From: Solen grandis
Taxonomy: Eukaryota > Mollusca > Bivalvia > Adapedonta > Solenidae
Reading direction: 5' to 3'
DNA length: 64,000 nt
NCBI GenBank assembly: GCA_021229015.1
Contig: CM037782.1
Location: 36,176,038 to 36,240,037 of the forward strand
This document shows positions 49,780 to 60,371 of this stretch, in pieces. The position numbers and the translations under genes are program-made. Within the stretch, counting starts at the first letter, position 1. The number at the start of each line of letters is the position of its first letter. The notes beneath the pieces were generated by a model. That model was not told the DNA's origin, ran no database searches, and saw only the letters and a program-made list of their open reading frames with translations.

Positions 49780-50543
49780 CGCGTTTCACTAATACCAGTT
49801 AATGGTGCTTACACATGTTTTCTGGGAAACACTGGGGAATCTATTTTCCCTGTCAGACTAATGATCATATTACATGCTGCTGACAACAAAATAGATGTGA
49901 ACGATTTTGGTATTCTCGGTGGTTTGAAACAAAATGGATACGCTATTTCATTTGCAATATTGTGTATTTTTAATTAAATTAAATGAAATTAGTTTTTCAT
50001 CAATTTAATATGTTAAACACTGATTGAAGAACAGTTGCAAGTCATAACAATCTATATGTACCCTTAGGAAAATGCTTTGTTTAGATTAGTAATTTGTATC
50101 TAATTAGAATGAGAGAGTTTAGAATTTAAGAGACCGCTTCACAATGCCATCGTTGGATCATCGTCTCTATTACTACATCATCAAACTCAAGAAATGTATA
50201 AAACACCAGAAGATGTAAATTTATAAAACCATATTTAAATTGCAAAAAAATTGATGATCGCATAAATTTCTTGATGATAACTTAATAACTGCGGGTGCCA
50301 AGTTTTAGCTCAATGAATTAACATGTTCAAAAGGATTTACGAAATTAAGTCGATATATATACGGATTTCGGCATATGTTCTACCTTGTTAGCGTACTTAT
50401 AAAAGAATGTGCTCGCCAAAGCAAAATAGATTTGAATCCCATTTAAGTACATGACAGAGTGCAGTCCATTCAAGCAGTTGTATGTGCTCTGGGCTCCCTC
50501 CCATAACCGTGACCATTATACAGTCAGTCATTTCTTACTGTCT

Positions 50544-50785
50544 TTAACCCTTTCCCTCATAGAGGAAACCATGAAAAGACCAATGCGAACAACATAAAAC
50601 CAGATCAGCCTGCGAGTAACTCGCAGGCTGATCAGGTTTTATGTTGTTCGCTGCTCCTCAGTGGTCTGGAAATGAGGATTTTGTAATTAAATTAAGTAAG
50701 GTTTAACTGTGGTTTTCTGCAGATCAGTCTTTATGTGGTACCTATTGAGTGCGTCAAAATGAGTCTATATGAGAGAAAGGGTTAA
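50544..50785 (+). mobile_element. TTAA-ended MITE with internal hairpin (MITE-T)
   Basis: TTAACCCTTTCCCTCATAGA at the left and TATGAGAGAAAGGGTTAA at the right are inverted. Inside is AGCCTGCGAGTAACTCGCAG, which folds into a GCCTGCGAGT/ACTCGCAGGC hairpin, flanked by AACATAAAACC...GGTTTTATGTT arms. 242 bp, no coding. A second copy in the opposite orientation is at 60547-60781. The TTAA ends would fit a piggyBac-type target, but other readings are possible. Confidence 0.85.
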
Positions 50786-51547
50786 CGTCTTATTTTGGCG
50801 TGTTACTCGTTACACAATCTGGTATCATCCGGGAAAAATATAATAGTAATAATCATTAGTAATTAGTGATGCACGGCCGCCAGCACTTGCAAATACATTA
50901 CATACATCAGACATTGCTAACATTCCATTTATCTAATTTCAAATGCATAATTATATATAGCATACACCATTAAGTAACAGGTCAAGTTTGTATTAAATGT
51001 TTGCGTTTCTGGATAGCATAGAATAAAAAGTTGTAATACTTATTATTATTATTAGTAGTAGTAATTCAAAACATATACAAGGAATATACTTCTGTCTTAA
51101 CTCGTTGAAGATAGAACAAACTAGTAGAAAAAGAAACTCTGACTCTACAACATTCATACAAAAATATATTAACTCTCTAGCAGAGTTCGAGTAGCGACCC
51201 CTCTCTATTTGTAACTGATGTGAAGATGTTCTGTAACACACATATGCATTTCGAAACTTCCATACATATAATACATCCAATTAGATTTCAAACTTATTCC
51301 TTTTTAAAAAAGATTCGCTTCTAACTTTGGAACTATTGTTGCAAAAATTAGTTAATATTTAAAAAGATTAAACCTGTCTGTATATTTAATTTGTATTAAC
51401 TTCAAAATAGAAATATCATAATACATGAAAAAAATGCTTGATATATCAAAAACCGGAATGATATATCATGATTGTACAAAAATTCAAAAACAAATAGGTG
51501 ACTCGGGAAATTTTGGATGCTTGATGTTGTTGGCTCATTGACACTCA

Positions 51548-51859
51548 GACCGTCCCCGATGGCCTAGTGGTTAGGGCGTCCGCCTTGGGAGCGGGAGGTC
51601 GAGGGATCCCCGGCCGCGACATACCAAAGTCGTAAAAGATCTCCCTTACTTGGCACTCAGCATTTAAGGGTAGATCCAGGTCTGGTTAGACTGGTTAGTT
51701 AGAATAATGTGACTGTGAGTGTGTGTGGTATCATGCCACATGTCTACTGCGTTATACTGCAGTGTGAGAGTGGACTGGTGGCGCTATATCTGTCTCAGCT
51801 AGACATAGTCTCAAAATGACTAAAATACTGTAAGCAGAACGTTAAACCCAACAAACAAA
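51548..51859 (+). mobile_element. SINE family A, complete
   Basis: Head GGCCTAGTGGTTAGGGCGTC ... GGGAGGTCGAGGGATCCCC (B box eroded), body CGACATACCAAAGTCGTAAA, GTGTGGTATCATGCCACATG, and the 3' domain ATGACTAAAATACTGTAAGC, AGAACGTTAAACCCAACAAA. A short GTGAGTGTGTGTGG expansion lies in the middle. Inserted in duplication copy 2 only, at a different place and orientation from the SINE A of copy 1. Confidence 0.88.
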
Positions 51860-53065
51860 TATTGATGTTCAGCGGTTTTTAAATCATTAGCAAACAAGCG
51901 TCTTGGGGACTTGTGATTTTTTTTCCTCCTTGAAAGTGGAAAGCAGTACTTGCACTCATTGATCATGCATTGAATGCAAATTAGTATCCAGTAACGTAAA
52001 ATCCCTACATTGAAACGTTAAAGATTCAATTATTATGACGGAATTGAAAAAAGAAACACGCACACAAAGCCCAGTGAGAAATTAAATATAAACATATCTA
52101 ATAATGATACTTAAATTTACATTTTTTTAACAAAAAAGTATAAACAATCAAAATTACATTCACTATCCTTCTCAAGTTTGATATTTTGGTTAAATTTCGG
52201 CATATATACAATGCACTTCTAATATATAATAATTCACAAAATAGTGCAGATATGGTCTGTAAAACATAAATCACTTCAGATAATGCAATAAGTATTCAGA
52301 TTATGACAGGATTAATGACCATCTTGAAAACCGACGGTTTACACAAAAATTTAAATCTTGAAACTGCTCAAAATTTAAAAAAAAAAAAACTCTTTTAATA
52401 CGAAAATGCTCATAATCATTTATCGAATAAGAAACAAAATAACTTTGACCCATATCAAATGTCTGAAATGTATTACAATAGACAATTTCACTCCAAAATG
52501 AGACTTATATCTACGTGATTCAACGAGCACTTCCCTAACGCCTTCTCTACATGCTGGTGAAAAAATTCACACTTTGTTCAATAAGAAATAGCGGCCATAC
52601 ACTTGAGTTTTTAACAAGTCACTGATTGGTCAATTTAAATCAGCGAATTGTACCGGATATTGCAGATCCTCTGGTGAAATGGTTTATTGATTTTCGCAGG
52701 AAATAGTAAAACTGAATGGGAATTATTTATTTTTCCGAAAAGCAATTGCATGGGTTAATAATTTGCATTTTATATATTAAAATGTCCATTAAATTATATG
52801 ACATTCAGATATATTTCATATTGTTTCGGATGAGTTTGCAGATTTAAAAATAATATCGAATTGAATATTGCCTTAATACACTCTTAAAGAAACAAAGGAA
52901 AACAGTATTAGAATATGACCTATATGACAGGGTACATTCACTACCTGTCGTTGAAAAGCAACGGCCATACTCCCCAGGTCCTTTGAAATCAGTGGGAAAT
53001 AATGTAAAAGTTTTCCATATTGAGAATTGCCTCTGATCTCAAATCCATACAGAAAACCACTTTTT

Positions 53066-53600
53066 ACTCTCCTTGGTTATAATATTAGGGTATTTCTTCG
53101 AATTATTTGAAAAACCTGTTAAACTTATATCTACTAATTGTACTCACATTGCCATGTGCACCTTTCCTGTAACTCGACTAATAGACTAGTAGATGGTTCA
53201 TCGCAGCGAAGGAAAAATTGACATCTCGCGAGACCGAAGTATAATTTTATTAATGTGATACACGAACTTTTCGCTTCTATTATCGTTTGAAGTTGATGAA
53301 TACCAATCCTATAATTTTTATATGGAAAATGTCAAAATACGCATGAAGTGGTGTTTTTGGCAAACTTAAACTATAATTTCTACTAAAATGAAATTTTTTT
53401 ATAACATCGTGAAGTATTCTGTGGTTTTAAGCATTACTTCAATATATATTTTAAGAAAATTATATATTAGGAATTGCTTCCATTTTCAAAAAATAATTAT
53501 GTTGGTTTTTCAGAGGGAAATAATAAAGTAAACAATTAATATTTTCAAGATTTCGACAAAAAATTCCTTTAAATTAACGTCAACGTCATACAAAAACAAC
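53066..53600. other. AT-rich DNA, no gene seen; may include a Penelope 3' flank
   Basis: No frame with motifs. The stretch 53570-53640 repeats GACGTT and GTCAAAAG words (TTAACGTCAACGTCATAC, AACAACGTCAAAAGATGGCG) and may be the 3' UTR of the adjacent Penelope-like fragment. Confidence 0.5.
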
Positions 53601-53639
53601 GTCAAAAGATGGCGTTAATTTTGGCGCCTTTTGTAGGAC

Positions 53640-54312
53640 GTTAAATGATGTTAAAGGGGATTGAAGACAGTTCTTGCGTGTTGCAGCCTAGTGGCTTGAT
53701 AGTATGCAGTCTCTTTATCCAAAATGTCTCATGTAATCATCTTTCAGTTTTACTCGCTGTTTATACACGACGCCAGACGGAAATCGCATGTCTTCGAAAG
53801 TGTTGTTTCCAAGTGCAAAATGTGCGTTTATTGGTTGATTCCATTCCTTGTCAATCTATTATCCCTCAGGTGTTCCCACATTCTGACATTCCGTCTTTCC
53901 CACGTAGACTGTAACATCACATTGTGCACAACGTATGGCATACACCACGTTTTTCACCTGACAGCATACACCAGTCTGCACACTAGGACATCACGACCTG
54001 CTGTGTCTGAAATAGGCATGTCTGTAATAATATTGCAAAGCGCACATTCCATATTGCATGCAGACATCTTCTTACCCACCAACATTTGGGTCTTGAAATG
54101 GACCAAGATATAAGCTTTGGTTTCTGTCTCTCTTGAAGGCCATCATATGCGGCTGTGCGAAGGCGTCTTTTCGTCCTCTCTGATCCATACAAAACTCGAG
54201 AGTGGCGGCTTAGTATATGTTGAACATTGGGTAGTATGCTGAAATACGTCAGGACTAGCGGAACTCTCTTACTAAAACAAAGCAGTAAAAAGTGCACGCC
54301 TGACAATTACTA
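53640..54312 (-). pseudogene. Penelope-like element: RT C-terminal region and GIY-YIG endonuclease
   Basis: Minus strand, in order: RVPLVLTYFSILPNVQHILS (54265-54200), the conserved block between RT and nuclease in Penelope-like elements; a basic linker (54190-54110); a Cys-rich stretch MECALCNIITDMPISD in another frame (near 54030); then VVYAIRCAQCDVTVYVGKTE (about 53950-53890), the GIY-YIG nuclease core with its CxxC; EHLRDNR after a one-base frame change; and HFALGNN, FEDMRFPSGVVYKQ to about 53730. This nuclease makes the nick used for retrotransposition. At least three frame breaks. The RT catalytic part is missing upstream; instead an inverted copy of the first block begins at 54314. Confidence 0.8.
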
Positions 54313-54386
54313 TGAGAGTTCCGCTCATCCTGACGTATTCCAGCATACTACCGAGTGTTCAACATATATACTAAGCTGCCACTTTC
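54199..54386. repeat. Inverted repeat formed by two opposed Penelope fragments
   Basis: Arm 1 at 54199-54268, arm 2 at 54314-54386, separated by a 45-bp spacer; roughly 85-90% complementary. Arm 2 read on the plus strand gives RVPLILTYSSILPSVQHIY, the same protein motif that arm 1 encodes on the minus strand. The palindrome is therefore two head-to-head copies of one coding block, not a MITE. Homology stops at about 54390. Confidence 0.85.
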
Positions 54387-54399
54387 GACCACCTTGCCG

Positions 54400-54915
54400 C
54401 CTAAAGCTGTTGGTAAGTTTTTCTTCTATGATTTAATGTCAAAATTATTTAAGCTATACTTCCTATGATCAAATGCTACTTAACAGTACATACTCATGTT
54501 CTTAATCGTGATGCAATTGTCTCTATTTAATAACTGCAAAAACTTAAAAATGCTGAGTTTTACCCTGTAATATTTCTTGACATATTTAATTTTATAACCA
54601 CCGTAATTTGGACAGATAAGCGCGAAATGAAATTCTTCTTCAATATCTCTGTTATTACAACAATGGCAGTATCTCTGATCTTGTGGAATATAATTTCTTG
54701 CAAACCCACCAGTTTGGATATGCAATGAATGGGCGGAAATTCTTAGATGTGTAATAAATGGTCTATGATTCTCTGACAACATCTTTAGATAACTCTTATA
54801 TTCAAAACTAATTTTACAGTGCCGTATAGACATAATATATTGCTTGAATTTAAGCTAGCTCTCTACTCTTCTTTGTAACAGTCAATCAGAGTGATTTAAA
54901 TATACTATAATTGTT
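54400..54915 (-). mobile_element. 3' part of LINE NLR-5 (downstream of the NLR-4 insertion)
   Basis: Minus-strand C-terminal region of a YGELGR-lineage LINE. From about 54893 down: LIDCYKEE, a stop, RASLNSSNILCLYG, matching RDQYIQEWTTSINTLPKLCT of NLR-2 in position and spacing. Then in the frame 54833-54480: HRPFITHLRISAHSLHIQTG and a C-x2-C-x9-H-x4-C knuckle (CHCCNNRDIEEEFHFALIC). It continues the element whose 5' part is at 58508-60960. The 3' end lies between 54400 and 54480, abutting the Penelope arm. Confidence 0.82.
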
Positions 54916-54926
54916 TTGGGTTTATA
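54916..54926 (+). repeat. 11-bp target-site duplication of NLR-4, left copy
   Basis: TTGGGTTTATA, identical to 58497-58507. It abuts the 3' terminus GTTTAAAC of NLR-4, the same terminus as in NLR-3. Confidence 0.75.
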
Positions 54927-55544
54927 GTTTAAACATATTTTATTTCAAATCAAGCATTGATATGGGGTCGGGCCACAAGTTCTAGCAACATTAGTTACGG
55001 CCCTTACCCTATACATTTATTTAATAATAAACAAGGTCACATGTTACATAATTTGTATGGGACCCAAATCCTGCACATTAAAATTTCTTTTTAAAAAATG
55101 CCACATTCAAAATTAAACAGCTCGTCATATTTGAATCATAGTCATAAAGGAAAATAAAATATAATAATAAAAATACAAAATAATTATAATAATAATAATA
55201 AATGCCTTTTAGAATTTATTTTAAATAGATTAAATGGTGTTTGCTGAGACTGAGAAATTAAGAAAATTAGAAGCTAGATGCAGGATTAGGGCATTTTGAT
55301 GTTAATATATATTATGAAAAAAATAATAAAAAAAAATACAGGAATAATCATACATACACATATATACATATGCACACACATACATATACACACATACATA
55401 TATACACATATATCATGAATAAATAATGGAAATAATCAAATATTTACAAATGTACATCTAAATCAAAGAAGTAGAGATGAAAAAAAAAGGATTGAGAAAT
55501 TTAAAAAAAAGAGGGGGGGGGAGAAGAGAGAGGAAAGAAAGAAG

Positions 55545-55609
<65 letters not shown>
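55545..55609. repeat. (TA)n microsatellite in the NLR-4 3' UTR
   Basis: About 31 TA dinucleotides, preceded by an AG-rich stretch (55500-55545, with GAGGGGGGGG). Ile-Tyr frames across it on both strands are artefacts. Confidence 0.95.
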
Positions 55610-55610
<1 letters not shown>

Positions 55611-55779
55611 ATGCATATACACATATACATCAACACATAAACTTGTACATATAGCAGACAATAGCTTGGTGGTTGGTGCACGCAAAAGGATGTTTTTGCC
55701 CCAAGAATATCTGCAGTCTTGCACAGGTACTAGCATAAATTAATAAAAATACGGATACAATTATTTATATAGAAATGCA

Positions 55780-56511
55780 TCAATTAAATCTGTTTGAGTT
55801 TGAAATAAATTGGTGGACAGCTTCAAAAATTTGAATATTCTCTTCAACTGATAATATTTCACTTCCTGCCAATAGTAATTCAGTATTGAGAGGATGAAAT
55901 GCTCTGGTCTGCCTGAATAAATCAGAACATATCCTATCGTAAGACCTACAGTTGAAGAGAAAATGTTCTGCATCCTCCAAAACATTACAATATATACAAT
56001 TGGGATTCATTGATAAATGATTATTGAACAGATCACAATTCAGATTACTACATTATTAAAAATTAATTTAAATATTAAATTTTTAAACAATGTTTAAATG
56101 AACTGAAAGATCCAGCTGATTTTACATTTACAGGTAATTTATTCCACAATTCAATTGAAGAGGGAATACATGATTTTTTAAGAAGTTCTGTTCTACAGTA
56201 CATTTGAGAAAATTCCATTTGATTTTTAAAAAATAATGTTCTTTTTTAAGGAACCTTTTTTTTTACATAAACAAAATTTCTGATTTTTTAACCTTTCCCA
56301 CCCACATTCCTTATAAAGATTTTCAATAGATACTGATCTTGTTAGCCCTGTTAGTCCTAGCTGCCTCATTTTGAAGTCTTTCTAATAAAACACAATCTTG
56401 ATCCCTACATCCTGCCCATACAATTGAAGCATATTCCAGCAAGGGACGAACATATGAAATATAAATCTGATTTAGAGCTTTTCTACCAATAGTAAATTTT
56501 AACTTCCTCAT
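55780..56511 (-). pseudogene. NLR-4 thumb and CCHC knuckle, frameshifted
   Basis: 56511-56323 holds RKLKFTIGRKALNQIYISYV, RPLLEYASIVWAGC and LLERLQNEAART (thumb). A decayed stretch follows, then 56010-55780 with CIYCNVLEDAEHFLFNC (C-x2-C-x7-H-x4-C) and the C-terminus. The intervening part (56020-56320) keeps similarity to LINE C-termini only in pieces. Confidence 0.82.
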
Positions 56512-56591
56512 TAATCCAATAACTTTTGAAGCTGAAGATACTATGCTGTCAATATGAGAATTCCATTGGCCATTATTACTAATAGTGACTC

Positions 56592-57437
56592 CTAAATGTT
56601 TATGATCATCAACATACTGTAGTTCTGTATCATTAAAGAATAGTTTGGGTAATATTTCTTGTTGTCTTGGATTAAAGAAGAGAACTTCTGTTTACTAGGG
56701 TTAAAATTTACTAACCAAGACTTAGCCCACTTCGATATAACTGCTAAGTCACGATTAATTATACCTTCAATATCTTGGATGGATGTAGCAGAATAATATA
56801 GGGAGCTGTCATCTGCATACAATCTTGTTAAACTAAGTAAATTATCTGCAATATCATTAACATAAATGAGAAAAAGAAGCGGCCCAAGCACTGATCCTTG
56901 AGGAACGCCAGCATTGGTTGACTTGAGACTTGAAAGAGAATTTTGGAGGACAACACGTTGAGACCTATTTTCAAGATAACTATTAAACCACTTCAACAGA
57001 TTCCCACCAATACCATTAGCAGAAAGCTTATGCAAAAGACCTTTATGCCAGACTCTATCAAATGCTTTAGAAATGTCACAGAAGACCATACAAGAAAATT
57101 GTTTATTATCAAAAGTCTGACATATATGATGATATATATCTACTAACTGGAAACTAGTGGAATGGTTTGGTAAGAAACCTGACTGGTATTTATATAGTAA
57201 GTTATTATCGAACATGAAATTATACATATATTTAAAAACAATCCTTTCAAAAAGTTTGCCACAGCAGCTAAGTAATGAAACTGGTCGATAATTAGAAACA
57301 TCAGATTTGTCACCTTTTTTAAACAGTGGTGTTACATTAGCAATCTTCCAATTATCAGGATACATACCTTCATTAATTGAACGATTAAGGAGAATAGATA
57401 GAGGTTTTGACACTGTTTTTGCTGTATTCTTTAACAT
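56592..57437 (-). pseudogene. NLR-4 reverse transcriptase, uninterrupted
   Basis: A 281-codon frame with all RT palm motifs: WKIANVTPLFKKGDKSDVSN, YRPVSLLSCCGKLFERI, YQSGFLPNHSTSFQL, VFCDISKAFDRVWHKGLL (first Asp), NAGVPQGSVLGPLLFLIYVN and LTRLYADDSSLYY (YADD at 56808-56819). All three catalytic Asp are present. The frame ends beyond the palm at a frameshift near 56680. The residues look competent, but the element is 5'-truncated and broken downstream. Confidence 0.92.
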
Positions 57438-57472
57438 TTTATTACTAATAAGATCATGTCCACAAGCTTTAT

Positions 57473-57997
57473 TTAATTAAGTGTACCAATAATATCTCTT
57501 ATCTCCGATTCTGTTATATTGATTTGCGACAACCTGTTATCTGTATATGTATTGAGTGGAGGTAACTGAACATATTCATCATTTAATGTAGATATAGATA
57601 CAAAGAAATCATTTAAGTATTCTGCCTTCTCTTGGTTAGTAATAAAAAATTCATCTTGTCCATTGAAATGTTTATGAAGTGGTGGAATAGAAGTAGATTT
57701 GTTATTTTTAACGAAGTGACGGATACATTTCCAAAAGTTCTTTTTATCATTAGTGTGCAGGTCCTCTAATGTAATTTCTAAGTTAACATTGAAATTTTCT
57801 TTTGCTTTCTTCTTCATATTATTAACTTTATTCCTAACTGATCTATATCTTTGCCAATCATTTTCTCTTTTACTTTTAATTGCCTTCTTTTTTAAGCGGT
57901 CTCTAATCCTACAAAATTTTCTTAATCCTGCATCAAACCATGGCTTGTCATCAGGTCTTATTAAAACTGTTTTCTGCGGTAAACATTGTTTAACCAA
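57473..57997 (-). pseudogene. NLR-4 linker between endonuclease and RT
   Basis: A 174-codon frame: PDDKPWFDAGLRKFCRIRDR, basic helical stretches KRENDWQRYRSVRNKVNNMK, KKNFWKCIRHFVKNNK, LHKHFNGQDEFFITNQEKAE and LNDFFVSIST, ending SEIRDIIGTLN at the RT border. This layout is standard for jockey/CR1-type ORF2 proteins (endonuclease, helical linker with a KxFWKxI word, RT). Confidence 0.85.
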
Positions 57998-58041
57998 ATT
58001 AATATAAATTTTAGTAAACTGAATACAAGCCTCATTAATAC

Positions 58042-58496
58042 TTAATTCATACAGAAACTGCCAATTTGATTCTGTATCTTTTCATTTAATAGTTCATAAT
58101 TAGCTTTATCATAAAGCCAGATGTTTCTTTCAAATGATGGATTAATCTCATAAGAAAATGGAATAATAATGTAAGTGGCCAGATGATCACTAATATTTGA
58201 AGGAATATCTATAACACCAGAATTAAGATAATGTAAATCAAAAGGTACCAATATAGGATCAAGTAGAGCATTCTGACGTGTAGGTTCCTTTATTACATTT
58301 TGCATAGAGTTAAAAACCATCATATTTTTCAAATTACAGTAAGACTGATTGAAAATATCTTCATTTAAGTCACCAACAATAATTATATTTTTACTAATAT
58401 CATATGCTGCTTCAATGTTTTGATTCAGCATTTCAAAGAAATTTCTGTCTGCAGTCCTTGGGCTGTAAAAAACACCTATTAATATATTGGGTTTAT
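58042..58496 (-). pseudogene. NLR-4 endonuclease (truncated at its N-terminus)
   Basis: Open frame with ILIGVFYSPRTADRNFFEML, IIIVGDLNEDIFN (the GDFN block with Leu for Phe, Asn kept), IKEPTRQNALLDPILV (family TRxxxxLDLIL) and NISDHLATYIIIPF (SDH catalytic motif intact). The N-terminal third, with the first metal ligand, is missing. The frame runs on upstream into NLR-5 sequence without a stop, so a naive ORF call gives a false fusion protein of 221 codons (58042-58707). Confidence 0.85.
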
Positions 58497-58507
58497 ACAA
58501 TGAGGGT
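58497..58507 (+). repeat. 11-bp target-site duplication of NLR-4, right copy
   Basis: TTGGGTTTATA, identical to 54916-54926; marks the 5' truncation point of NLR-4. Confidence 0.7.
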
Positions 58508-59399
58508 ATCGATAAATGTGTACAGATGACAACTTCTTTTAATGATAAACTTGACTTTTTATTTGCACCTTTATTACAACCATTCACTATAAGACTATAT
58601 ACTATTTGCAATATGATATTTTCTGAATTTAATAATTTCACCCAATATTTTACAATTTTCCTCCAGTGAGATATATACAATGGATACCTTCCCAACTCTC
58701 CATACACTCCGGCATTTACTGTGTTTGTTTGCTTTCAGTATCCTTTTACAAAAATTCAAATGCAGTGTCTCTATTTGTTTATTCTTTAAAAAAAAAAATC
58801 CATAGTTCTGCCAAATAACTTAAAATAGGACCAAAAACGGCATCACATAGTTGGCACAATGATTTTGGACTAAATTTAAACTTCCTGCAATCAAAGAGGA
58901 CTGGCACGAAATAAGGGTCATATATCAAAATATATAAAACAAGGGATACTACTCCTGATTGACCAAGATTCATACCCGCCAATATCACATTCATTTATGA
59001 TGGTATATTTAATTTTTTGCACCTGTCGCAAACATATACATTTATGTAACAGAAAATTACAACTGTTTCACCCATGCAAACGCATATATCAAGCAACGAA
59101 ACCCGACTTTGAGAAACTAACTTCAAATTTTAGAAAATCGACACGCGGTATTTAAATTCCTGTAAACTTATATTATTTTAAGACTTGCTATGTGTTTTAA
59201 TATATTTCCAAAACTTTTTTGTTGTTGTTGCTTTCATATGCCATTTTTTCTCTAAACAGTACCTTGTATTCCTTCTTTAGTCTGCAAAATTTAATACTAT
59301 TCTCATCTGTATGAACACTATGAAAACATTTTCAATTAAGTATTCAATTCTTGCATTCCCACATCTATCTAATAAATTATCTTTTCCTCAAATTTAATT

Positions 59400-60340
59400 G
59401 TTTGTTATTAGGTAAAACATTCAGAAAATAGTGGATCTGCTACATCCTGTCTTATAGTTGTAAAGTTATTAATAACTGAATAAATGGAATGGTTTCCAAT
59501 AAACCTTAAATGAAATTTATGCTTCAATTCATCATTACATAAATATTTAGTGCCACTAATTACATTGTTACTGTTTTTAAGAGTATCACATTTCAAAGAA
59601 AATGCAACAAAGGCATGATCACTATATTCGTTGGAATCACTAATTCTGAAACATGTCAACGTCATACTTACATCACCCTCTCTACATAATATCATATCAA
59701 TAACGGATGCACCATAAATTTGTTTTCAAATGCTTATCCACCTATATCATCACTATATAGTCTTTCGTCAATTATTCTTAAGCCGGTGGACTCACAGATG
59801 TCAAGGAGATTAGTACCATAAGCATTGCATGTTTTATCAAGGATACATCTCAATAAATATTATCAGGCAAGTAATCTGCATCATCAGTGTCTGCAATAAA
59901 AGAATCATTTATTATAAAATCATACTTATCTCCAACTCTGCTATGCCAGTCCCCTACCACATAAGTCAGGCCTAAACAAGAAAATTCATTTACATCATTT
60001 TGTATCAAATCAAATAAATCAACATTGGTATTACTGTAGACTGGTGAATCTTGCTCTGTGTAGATTTTTTTTTTATTTAATAGTGTCATTATGGCTCCTT
60101 ATTACTTCTATACCAGGTAATAAATGATCATTATAAAATACAAGTTTTCCCCCACTTTTTCTATGTGCTCTTCTATTCTGAAAATTTTCTGTATATATTG
60201 TGCTCTGTGTACCCTGAAAGATTTACATCACTACTTTTTGATAACCAAGTTTCATACAAAAAATAATGTCATTTGAGGTAACAATGTTTAGAAATTCTTC
60301 TGATTGCTTCTTCTCCTGTGCAAAGCCATTTGTGTTCCAG
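59400..60340 (-). pseudogene. NLR-5 endonuclease, frameshifted
   Basis: Blocks: FQVLSWNTNGF near 60340-60300 (N-terminal Asn motif), ETWLSKSSDVNLSGY near 60240 in another frame (catalytic Glu), then 60089-59850 with LTYVVGDWHSRVGDKYDFI (family GDFNARVG, so the catalytic Asn is His here), and 59695-59408 with NEYSDHAFVAFSL (SDH motif kept). Several frame changes. Decayed beyond function. Confidence 0.8.
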
Positions 60341-60371
60341 GACAAGACTTGAAACTTACCCTCTTCGAGTC

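Larger units (their letters stand above)
48578..53065 (+). repeat. Direct segmental duplication, copy 2
   Basis: Partner of 37498-46375 in the same orientation (anchors given there). Copy-specific content: a roughly 500-bp insertion at 50378-50874 between the adjacent blocks ACGGATTTCGGCATATG and GGCCGCCAGCACTTG, which contains the TTAA MITE, and SINE A at 51548-51859. The 49440-50100 segment, including the 112-codon frame, has no clear counterpart in copy 1. Confidence 0.85.
54927..58496 (-). mobile_element. Jockey/CR1-like LINE nested in NLR-5 (NLR-4)
   Basis: 5'-truncated within the endonuclease, then linker, full RT, thumb, CCHC knuckle and a roughly 850-bp 3' UTR carrying a (TA)n tract (55547-55609). 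Its 3' end, AAATATGTTTAAAC on the minus strand, matches NLR-3. Candidate target duplication TTGGGTTTATA on both sides. The two halves of NLR-5 flank it. The best-preserved LINE in the window: an endonuclease frame, a linker frame and a 281-codon RT frame, with a few frameshifts between. Confidence 0.88.

Noticed and set aside
53645..54113. Plus-strand frames of 89 and 129 codons
   Set aside because: Antisense to the Penelope GIY-YIG block, which has clear motifs on the minus strand.
55458..55743. Three overlapping frames with Ile-Tyr runs
   Set aside because: All are readings of the (TA)n microsatellite in the NLR-4 3' UTR.
58042..58707. A single 221-codon protein
   Set aside because: It crosses the NLR-5/NLR-4 junction at 58497-58507, so it is an accidental fusion of a LINE C-terminus and another LINE's endonuclease.
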